Below are positions 58,146 through 64,000 of a stretch of 64,000 bases of DNA, piece after piece. Location: NCBI RefSeq assembly GCF_000720325.1, contig NZ_JOJM01000004.1, positions 342,230 to 406,229 of the forward strand, in the 5' to 3' direction. Every line of letters starts with the position of its first letter. The first letter of the stretch is position 1. The translations under genes were made by a program, and so were the position numbers. Below the pieces are notes generated by a model. That model did no database searches. It saw only the letters and a program-made list of their open reading frames with translations, and had not been told where the DNA came from. This stretch comes from Streptomyces sp. NRRL B-1347 (GTDB lineage Bacteria > Actinomycetota > Actinomycetes > Streptomycetales > Streptomycetaceae).

Positions 58146-58637
58146 ATGCAGAACGTTTACTTCGACATCACCATCGACGGCAAGGACGCCGGGCGGATCG
58201 TCTTCCGGCTCTTCGACGACGTCGTGCCGGAGACCGCGCGCAACTTCCGCGAGCTCGCCACCGGCCAGAACGGCTACGGCTACGCCGGTTCGGCCTTCCA
58301 CCGCGTCATCCCGCAGTTCATGCTCCAGGGCGGCGACTTCACGCACGGCAACGGCACCGGCGGCAAGAGCATCTTCGGCGCGACGTTCGCCGACGAGAAC
58401 TTCTCCCTCAAGCACGACCGGCCGTTCCTGCTGTCGATGGCCAACCGTGGCCCGAACACCAACGGCTCCCAGTTCTTCGTGACGACCGTCGTCACCCCCT
58501 GGCTCGACGGCAAGCACGTCGTCTTCGGCGAGGTCGCCGAGGGTGAGGACCTCGTCAAGAAGATCGAGGCCCTCGGCTCCGGCAGCGGTGCCCTGAGCTC
58601 CGACGTCGTGATCAAGGAGAGCGGCACCGTCGCCTGA
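58146..58637 (+). CDS. Cyclophilin-type peptidyl-prolyl isomerase
   Basis: A 163-residue cyclophilin of the eukaryote-like CypA class known from Streptomyces: [72 protein letters not shown]. The catalytic Arg of FHRV and the Phe, Gln and Trp of the cyclosporin site (QGGDF, WLDGKH) are present. The ATG at 58137 (MWPM) is possible, but 58146 fits homologues better. Cytoplasmic; it folds proteins. Confidence 0.9.
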   Translation: MQNVYFDITIDGKDAGRIVFRLFDDVVPETARNFRELATGQNGYGYAGSAFHRVIPQFMLQGGDFTHGNGTGGKSIFGATFADENFSLKHDRPFLLSMANRGPNTNGSQFFVTTVVTPWLDGKHVVFGEVAEGEDLVKKIEALGSGSGALSSDVVIKESGTVA

Positions 58638-58716
58638 AGCCTCCGGGGCCGCCTGTCCGCAGGCGGTCCGTAGCTTCTCAGCACAAGCCTGACCAGCGGC
58701 CGCGTCTCGGCCGAAG

Positions 58717-58762
58717 CGAGGCCCCTGGCTCCGGTTCAGTCGAACCGGAGCCAGGGGCCTCG
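58717..58762. terminator. Strong bidirectional terminator
   Basis: Exact 21-base stem (58717-58737 with 58742-58762, arm CGAGGCCCCTGGCTCCGG...) and a four-base loop, between the convergent cyclophilin and MerR genes. Confidence 0.9.
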
Positions 58763-58794
58763 TGAGGTAGCGGGCTGGGCGGTGCTGCCAGCGG

Positions 58795-59166
58795 TCAGGC
58801 GACCGGGCGGATCCGGTCACCGGTGGCCTGGCGCAGTGCGGCCTCCAGCCGGTCGCGGGCCTCGGTCTGGGCGGTGATCCGTTCGTTGAGGACCGCCAGC
58901 CGTTCCAGCGCGACCTGCAGGCCCTTGTGGGAGGGCGGTGCGGCAGCCACATCGCCGTCCAGGCACGGCAGGAACACGCGTACGTCGTCCAGGACGAGTC
59001 CGGCGGCCAGCAGGTAGCGGATGTTGCGGACCCGCACGATCGCCCGCTCGTCGTAGACGCGGTAGCCGTTGAAGGCCCGCTCGGAGGAGATCAGCCCTGC
59101 CTGCTCGTAGTGCCGCAGTGCACGGGCGGTCGCCCCCGTGGCCTCGGCCAGCTCACCGATCCGCAC
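58795..59166 (-). CDS. MerR-family transcriptional regulator
   Basis: A 123-residue MerR protein: VRIGELAEATGATARALRHY then EQAGLISSERAFNGYRVYDE, with a dimerisation helix LQVALERLAVLNERITAQTE. GTG 59166 is eight bases after AGGGAGG, so the longer frame start (59196) is rejected. No metal loop. It lies 26 bases downstream of the SDR gene on the same strand, suggesting a two-gene operon. Confidence 0.86.
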   Translation of the reverse strand: MRIGELAEATGATARALRHYEQAGLISSERAFNGYRVYDERAIVRVRNIRYLLAAGLVLDDVRVFLPCLDGDVAAAPPSHKGLQVALERLAVLNERITAQTEARDRLEAALRQATGDRIRPVA

Positions 59167-59192
59167 CCGTTCCACCTCCCTGACCAGTCCTA

Positions 59193-59948
59193 TCACGCCA
59201 CGACCGCTCCGCCGTCGACCGGGAGCACCACCCCGGTGACGAACGAGGCGGCCGGCGCGGCAAGCTGGGTGATCGCCCACGCCACCTCCTCCGGCCGGCC
59301 GATCCGGCCCAGTGGTGTGTGTGCCAGCTGCCACTCGCGCACCGCGGCCATCCGCTCCGGCGTCAGACCCTGATGCTCGCCGATGGGGGTGTCGATCGCG
59401 CCAGGGGCGACGGCCACGGCCCGGATTCCGCGGGGCGCCAGCTCGACCGCCCAGCTACGGGTCAGCAGCTCCAGAGCGGTCTTGGTCGCCGCGTAGACCG
59501 AGCTGCCCGGCCAGGCCCGCTGTCCCACCGATGTGCTGACGTTGACGATCACTCCTCGGGACTCTTCGAGGAGCGGCAGCGCGGCCTGGGTCAGCAGGAT
59601 GGGGGCAACGAGGTTGGTGGCGAGTTGCGTCGTGATCGTCTCCGGCGCCAGTGCGCCGAGGGCGCCGCTGCGTACGATCCCGGCGTTGTTCACGAGCACG
59701 TCGAGTCGGCCGTGCCGCTCCAGCACGGTCCGGAGGATCCGGTCGGGCTCGCCCTCGGCGGTGATGTCGGCGGTCAGCGGGGTGATCCGGTCATGCCCTG
59801 CGGCGGTCTCCGCCAGCGGTTCCAGGCGGCGCCCGATGGCGACGACGAGGGCCCCCTCGGCGGCGAAGGCGCGGGCGGTGGCCCGGCCGATCCCGGTACC
59901 GGCCCCGGTGACTACGACGATCCTGCTGTGCGGTGCGGCGGTGTTCAT
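59193..59948 (-). CDS. SDR-family oxidoreductase
   Basis: A 251-residue classical SDR: VVVTGAGTGIGRATARAFAA (residues 10-29), NNAG, catalytic Ser in NVSTSVGQ, Tyr-Ala-Ala-Thr-Lys pair, VDGGAVVA end. The PGAIDTPIGEHQGLTPERMA region is typical of actinobacterial NADP-dependent SDRs. ATG 59948 chosen; weak ribosome site. Followed after 26 bases by a MerR regulator that may control it. Confidence 0.87.
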   Translation of the reverse strand: MNTAAPHSRIVVVTGAGTGIGRATARAFAAEGALVVAIGRRLEPLAETAAGHDRITPLTADITAEGEPDRILRTVLERHGRLDVLVNNAGIVRSGALGALAPETITTQLATNLVAPILLTQAALPLLEESRGVIVNVSTSVGQRAWPGSSVYAATKTALELLTRSWAVELAPRGIRAVAVAPGAIDTPIGEHQGLTPERMAAVREWQLAHTPLGRIGRPEEVAWAITQLAAPAASFVTGVVLPVDGGAVVA

Positions 59949-60140
59949 GCCGTCATCGTTCAACCTTGCCGCTAGCGTCAAGGTCAACACCGGCGACCGG
60001 GACACCCTCCCCGCCGACTGGGAAGGCGTACGCGTCGACCTGTGGAAGTTCACCGCCGGAGCGGTCAAGGTCGTCGAGTGACTCGTACTGCGCTGCAGCG
60101 GCGGCCCGGACGCCAACGAGAAGTACGGGCCCACCCCGCG

Positions 60141-60839
60141 TCACATGCTGTTCAGCGCCGACACCAGGCTCGCCACCGTGACCGTGTTGAAGACGAAGGC
60201 GATGACGGAGTTGACGGCCACGGTGCGGCGGGTCTCCCGGGAGGTCACCATGACGTCGGTCACGCCGAACGTCGTCATGAGGGAGAGAGCGAAGTAGACG
60301 TAGTCGACCCACAGCGCGGGGCGGCTGCCGGGGAAGTCGAGGGCCTGCTCGTCCTCCGCGAGATCGTCGGCCTGGAAGGCGACCGCAAAGGACACCGCCA
60401 CGCAGATCCAGGCGACGACCACCAGGGCGAGTGCCACCGCCGCGCGAGGGGCGGGGCCCAACGAGGTGCCGATGTGCCCCGGGCGCCACAGCACCGACAC
60501 CACGAGCGCGGCGGCGGCGATGAAGATCGAGACTCCCGGCCCGGGGGCCGTGCCGGACACGTACCGCTGGAACCCCGTGCCCCGTGCCGACCGCCGGGCC
60601 CAGGCGCGGGCGTCCCGAGGGGAGGCGGTGGAGAAGACGACCGACGTGATCAGCAGGTAGGGGAGGAGGTACATGAGCAGGATGAGGACGCACACGTCCG
60701 CCCCCGAGAGCAGTTCCCAGCTGCCGTCCAGGCCGAGGAGGAGCGCCGCGGTGAGGGCCGCGGCGACGGCGCTGACGTTGGAGCGGCGGCGTTCGGAGAG
60801 CCACCGGTTCTGCCCGTCATCGGAACGCGGCTGACGCAC
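60141..60839 (-). CDS. DUF1345 membrane protein
   Basis: A 232-residue integral membrane protein with about five hydrophobic segments (VSAVAAALTAALLLGLDGSW, VCVLILLMYLLPYLLITSVV, VVAWICVAVSFAVAFQADDL) and the DUF1345 end YVYFALSLMTTFGVTDVMVT, VNSVIAFVFNTVTVASLVSA. The last motif resembles a channel pore helix. GTG 60839 follows GAGAGGAGCGCG. Same strand as the PAP2 and kinase genes upstream; spacing of 13 bases suggests one transcript. Confidence 0.85.
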   Translation of the reverse strand: MRQPRSDDGQNRWLSERRRSNVSAVAAALTAALLLGLDGSWELLSGADVCVLILLMYLLPYLLITSVVFSTASPRDARAWARRSARGTGFQRYVSGTAPGPGVSIFIAAAALVVSVLWRPGHIGTSLGPAPRAAVALALVVVAWICVAVSFAVAFQADDLAEDEQALDFPGSRPALWVDYVYFALSLMTTFGVTDVMVTSRETRRTVAVNSVIAFVFNTVTVASLVSALNSM

Positions 60840-60852
60840 GGACGCGCTCCTC

Positions 60853-61428
60853 TCAGCCGGTGGCGCGGTCCAGCGGCACGTGCACGACCGCCAGGGACGC
60901 CGCCGCGGCGGCGAAACCGAGGACCGCGCCGGCCGCGACGTCGCCGGGGTAGTGCACGCCCGTGTGGACGCGGGAGTAGCCGACGGCGACCGCGAGCGCC
61001 CCGAGCGGCACCGCCGCCGCGGGGAGTACGACGCCGACGGCGGTGGCGAAGGCCGCCGCGGACGCTGTGTGGCCGGAGGGGAAGGACGCCGACTGGGGCA
61101 TGGGGACGTGCCGGTCCACGACGACGCGGGCCTGTTCCCGGTCGGGCCGCCTCCGGCGGACCATGCGCTTGCCGAACAGGTTCGCCGCCACCGAGGCCAG
61201 CGCCACCGCTCCGGTCCCGGCCAGCGCCGCGCGCCGAGGGCGTCCGGGCACCAGGGCAAGGCCCACCGCGACGGTGAGCGAGATCTTCGAGTGATCGGCC
61301 GCGTGCGAAAGGCGCCGCAGCGCCCGGTCGAGGGTGGGCGTGGGAGTGGCGGCCACGGCCGCGTACAGCGCTCCGTCGATCGCGCGCAGGTCCTTGAGCG
61401 CGGCTGCCGCGGTGTTCCGGTCAGCCAT
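60853..61428 (-). CDS. PAP2-family phosphatase
   Basis: A 191-residue membrane phosphatase of the PAP2 type: KRMVRRRRPDRE (motif 1, Lys-x6-Arg-Pro), SFPSGHTASAAAFATAVGVV (motif 2, Pro-Ser-Gly-His), GYSRVHTGVHYPGDVAAGAV (motif 3, Ser-Arg-x5-His-x3-Asp). All catalytic residues are present. It overlaps the end of the diacylglycerol-kinase gene by eight bases, so the two are coupled; together they probably interconvert phosphatidate or another lipid phosphate. Confidence 0.88.
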   Translation of the reverse strand: MADRNTAAAALKDLRAIDGALYAAVAATPTPTLDRALRRLSHAADHSKISLTVAVGLALVPGRPRRAALAGTGAVALASVAANLFGKRMVRRRRPDREQARVVVDRHVPMPQSASFPSGHTASAAAFATAVGVVLPAAAVPLGALAVAVGYSRVHTGVHYPGDVAAGAVLGFAAAAASLAVVHVPLDRATG

Positions 61429-62743
61429 GGCTCTCCCGTCCGCCGAAGGCGAGGTCGATGAGCCGCCGCCAGTTCATGGGCGGCGCGGGCGTCACGACGT
61501 CCGGGCGGTCGCGCGGCACCAGGACCCGCAGCGCGCCGGGGCGCAGCGTGCACACGACCGGCGTGGGCATCCGCAGCGCCTCGCCGTCCACCGCCACGGG
61601 GATCTCGTCCGCGTCGGAGGTCACCTCGACCCGCCGTGCGGTCATGGCGGTCAGGCCCGTGGACTGCGACCCGCGCACGGCCAGGTCCGCGGCCTGGGCC
61701 GCGCCCTCCACGCGGAGGGCGAGGACACCCAGTTCGCCGCCGTCGAGGCGTGGCCGACGGCCACTGGCACCGGGGTCGTCGGGCGAGCCGTACGGGTTGT
61801 TGCTGACGAGCAGCGCCTGCTGGGACGAGAGCGCGGTGGTGTCGGCCCGCGCGTCGAGCCGCCGCACGCCTTCGCCGACCAGCAGGTCCGGCATGAGGCT
61901 CAGGGCCGTGCCCGCCTTGTCGTCGCGGTACTCCGGCCGTTGTACGACGTCCGCGTACACGCCGAAGGAGACCGTGTTGACGAAGGCGCGGCCCGCGACG
62001 TCACCGAGGTCGACCCGGAGTTCCTCGCCGTCGGTCAGGGCGTCGAGGCACCGGGCCGGGTCGGCCCTGTCGAGGCCGAGGTCCATGGCGAAGTGGTTGC
62101 GGGTACCGGCACAGACCACGAGGAACGGCAGGTCGTGCTCGGCGGCGACCGCCGCGACCAGCGCCTGGGTGCCGTCGCCGCCCGCGACGCCGAGCAGGTC
62201 CGCGCCGTCGGCCACCGCCCGGCGGGCCAGTTCGCCGACGTCGGCCGGGGCGGACGGGTCGAGCAAATGCACGCGCGCGCCGAGCTCCTCCGCCCGCTCC
62301 ACGAGGCCGAAGCGGCCGACCTTTCCGCCTCCGGACTTGGGGTTCATGATGAGCACCGGCCGCCGTGGCCGGGCCGCGGCGATGGCCCGTCGCGGCCGCG
62401 CCGCGACCGCCTCGCGCAGCGCCGCCCGGGCGCAGACGAGCGTCACGCCCCAGCACAGGATCAGGACGAGCGCCGCCAGCCACAGACCGTCGTACGCGAA
62501 GTACACGAGGACCGCGACGGGTGCGGCGACCGCGACGAGCGCCCCGAACAGACGCATCGCGCCGCGGTGCGCGAGGAACCACCACAGTCCGGCGGCACAG
62601 ACGACGAGGCCGAGCAGCCCGGCCCCGAGGATCAGCAGACCGCCCTCCCGCAAGGCGAGCACCAGCACCAGCAAGGTGCCGAGCGCGGCGGCCACGGCCA
62701 GGCGCGCGAGGAGCCGCGCGACGCCCTTCCCGGAGCCCGTCAC
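61421..62743 (-). CDS. Diacylglycerol/lipid kinase-family protein
   Basis: A 440-residue protein. The N-terminal 100 residues hold three or four hydrophobic helices. The C-terminal 320 are a DAGK_cat domain: PVLIMNPKSGGGKVGRFGLV, LLGVAGGDGTQALVAAVAAE (the GGDGT nucleotide motif), RNHFAMDLGLDRADPARCLD, FVNTVSFGVYADVVQRPEYR, then VAVDGEALRMPTPVVCTLRP. It phosphorylates a lipid, coupled with the downstream PAP2 phosphatase. GTG 62743 start. Confidence 0.88.
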   Translation of the reverse strand: MTGSGKGVARLLARLAVAAALGTLLVLVLALREGGLLILGAGLLGLVVCAAGLWWFLAHRGAMRLFGALVAVAAPVAVLVYFAYDGLWLAALVLILCWGVTLVCARAALREAVAARPRRAIAAARPRRPVLIMNPKSGGGKVGRFGLVERAEELGARVHLLDPSAPADVGELARRAVADGADLLGVAGGDGTQALVAAVAAEHDLPFLVVCAGTRNHFAMDLGLDRADPARCLDALTDGEELRVDLGDVAGRAFVNTVSFGVYADVVQRPEYRDDKAGTALSLMPDLLVGEGVRRLDARADTTALSSQQALLVSNNPYGSPDDPGASGRRPRLDGGELGVLALRVEGAAQAADLAVRGSQSTGLTAMTARRVEVTSDADEIPVAVDGEALRMPTPVVCTLRPGALRVLVPRDRPDVVTPAPPMNWRRLIDLAFGGRESHG

Positions 62744-62962
62744 CCGCGCCCTGCCCGTGGCCGCCCTCGCATGCCGTGCTCCGCTCTCCGCGTCTCCGTG
62801 TCTCCGCCGGTCCGGGGCACCATCCTGCGTACTCGACGGGCGGGGAGCACCCCGGCCGGGCCGTGCGGGTGAGCCGGTGTCGCGGTCACCCCAGATGGAT
62901 GAGCGCGGCCCGGGTGTGTGAGGGTGAGTCCGTTGAACTGGCTGTTTGGGTACGGGGGAGCG

Positions 62963-63919
62963 ATGAGCCAGGTGCTCTATGGCGAGCGATCGTGGAATCC
63001 GCTGGCGCGGACGGTGGAGCTGTCCGAGACCGGGCTGCGGCGAGGCGTCAGGACCACCCCGCTGAGCGAGCTGAACCTCGGCGCGATGGCCGAGGCGTTC
63101 CTACGGGGGCAGTGGCTCGGCGGCGGCGGGGCGGAGCGCCCGCTGGCAGGGCTGGCGGAGGGGCCCGGCGTCGTCCCGGTGACCCGTGTGACCGGCACGG
63201 CCACGCCGCTGAAGGTACGACAGGCATTTCAGTTCGCCTGCAAGCTGGGCGAGTTGGCCGTGGGTCAGTGCGGCGGCCCCGACCAGGTGGCCGCCCTGGC
63301 GGCGCAGGCACGCTCCGAAGGCGTACCGCTGTGGATGGCGCGGCGGTCCGCGCCGGGTCCCCTCGGGCCGATCACCGTCGCCGTGGACCGGCGCCTGGTG
63401 CGCGTGGACGTGTGGGGCCCCCAGGCTCCCGTCGTACGGATCCGGGCCCCGCGCGGCTTCTTCCGCGACGTGCCCGAACCGGCTCAGGGCCTGCGCCTGA
63501 CGGTCGGCGACGTCACCGCGGAGCTCGTGCTGAAGAAGAAGCTGCGCAAGTCCAAGAGCTGGGTGGAGGCGCGGCTGCCCGGCCAGGCGTGGACCCTGCG
63601 GCGGGAGAACGCGACGAGTTCGTGGCTGCTGCGCGACGAGCGTCGGGTCGCCCTCCTGGCGCGGCCCCCGCGCCGACCGGTTCTGGAACCGGGCACGGTG
63701 CTGCTGCCGCTGGCTCCTGTGCGGTACGAGAGCGCCGACCCGCTGGATGCCGTCATGGCACACGTCTTCGCCACGGCCTTCGGACTCGGCGACACGACCG
63801 GCCTGGCCCGTTTCCGGTCGGAGCGGCGCCCGTCGGACGGAGGCGAGCCGATCGCTCTCGACGAGGGCTGGGACCGCCCTTGGTTCAGCAACCTTGGCCA
63901 GGTGACCTTCCCCTCGTAC
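62963..63919 (+). CDS. Hypothetical protein, apparently interrupted near its 3' end
   Basis: From ATG 62963 (GGGGGAG just before it) about 319 codons precede the putative IS junction; the frame continues to a stop at 63994 only through IS DNA. Recognisable but unassigned blocks: ERSWNPLARTVELSETGLRR, WTLRRENATSSWLLRDERRV, and the end LDEGWDRPWFSNLGQVTFPS, which has the look of a conserved Streptomyces protein before a low-complexity tail. No catalytic motif is recognised. A Lys-rich block (LVLKKKLRKSKSWVEAR) sits at about residue 191. Confidence 0.6.
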
Positions 63920-64000
63920 TGTGGAGTCGTGACCATAGGGGTAGTTGAGGGTCATGGCGGAGAAGCGACGGAAGTACGATGCCGAGTTCCGTGAGGGTGC
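63920..64000 (+). mobile_element. Left end of an IS3-like insertion sequence (partial)
   Basis: Starts near TGTGGAGTCGTGACCATAGG and leads within 34 bases into a transposase start. It interrupts the frame of the preceding gene. The rest lies beyond the window, so inverted repeats and target duplication cannot be checked. Confidence 0.6.
63954..64000 (+). CDS. IS3-family transposase OrfA, N-terminal fragment
   Basis: The first 15 codons read MAEKRRKYDAEFREG, the typical start of IS3-family OrfA helix-turn-helix proteins. ATG 63954 follows GTAGTTGAGGGTC. The gene runs off the window end. Confidence 0.7.
   Translation, partial: MAEKRRKYDAEFREG

Noticed and set aside
59960..60081. Plus-strand stretch reading TLPADWEGVRVDLWKFTAGA
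   Set aside because: Protein-like and possibly a relic C-terminus, but no family recognised, no start, and it overlaps the SDR upstream region.
1..64000. tRNA, rRNA, CRISPR array or origin
   Set aside because: No cloverleaf with a TTCGA-type T-loop, rRNA block, regularly spaced repeat array or DnaA-box cluster was found by eye.

Overview
The window is high-GC actinobacterial DNA, almost certainly from a Streptomyces chromosome and probably from a chromosome arm or other accessory region. The evidence is strong GC3 bias, frequent GTG starts with AGGAGG-type ribosome binding sites, a SsgA-like sporulation protein, DUF5133, a truncated RR-ANTAR regulator, many one- or two-gene regulator/enzyme units, and rare TTA (bldA-type) codons. 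No rRNA, tRNA or CRISPR array was recognised.

Layout. 0-9 kb: flavin reductase, LAL-type LuxR regulator, CdaR/PucR regulator, two alpha/beta hydrolases around an AraC regulator, a SsgA-like protein and a DJ-1/PfpI protein. 9-14 kb: a coupled three-gene membrane module (holin-X, DUF3618, DUF4235), an esterase relic, CsbD, a lipoprotein, DUF5133, and a response regulator split from a truncated ANTAR domain. 14.2-21.1 kb: a tight six-gene minus-strand operon (FAD/NAD(P)-binding protein, SDR, glycosyltransferase, MFS exporter, acetoacetate-decarboxylase-fold enzyme, HAD nucleotidase) that looks like an uncharacterised small-molecule pathway. 21-23 kb: a broken DUF4255 gene beside a LuxR regulator (likely relic of a contractile injection system locus) and a secreted FG-GAP protein. 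23.5-36 kb: MerR/LLM pair, YdcF, MFS, ADP-ribosylglycohydrolase, sulfotransferase, TetR/NmrA pair with a striking operator, serine hydrolase, NUDIX, YbjQ, DUF1707. 36-45 kb: DUF4360, a C-terminal relic of a cyclodipeptide synthase, a DHFR-like reductase, secreted proteins, a WGR/beta-propeller protein, a decayed agmatine deiminase, TetR, PPOX and an NDH-2-like oxidoreductase. 45.7-49 kb: gene debris (ECF sigma C-terminus, N-terminal half of a cis-prenyltransferase, C-terminal piece of an SDR) next to an intact class I terpene synthase and an E. coli-like acyl carrier protein. 49-52 kb: SDR, PPOX and an ECF sigma operon that begins with a 29-codon membrane peptide. 52-58 kb: a LacI-type regulator divergent from a five-gene coupled operon (ABC importer plus ACMSD-type amidohydrolase). 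58-64 kb: cyclophilin, MerR/SDR, DUF1345, PAP2 phosphatase, diacylglycerol-kinase-family protein, and a hypothetical gene apparently interrupted near its 3' end by an insertion sequence that runs off the window.

Two themes stand out. First, unusually dense gene decay: at least seven relics, several made by small deletions inside otherwise recognisable genes. Second, compact operons whose enzymes do not match a pathway I can name (14.2-21.1 kb; 53.4-58.1 kb). The second of these contains a permease whose N-terminus is a heptad-like Arg-Met-Pro-Ala-Ala-Leu repeat carrying three TTA codons, an arrangement that would place it under bldA control.
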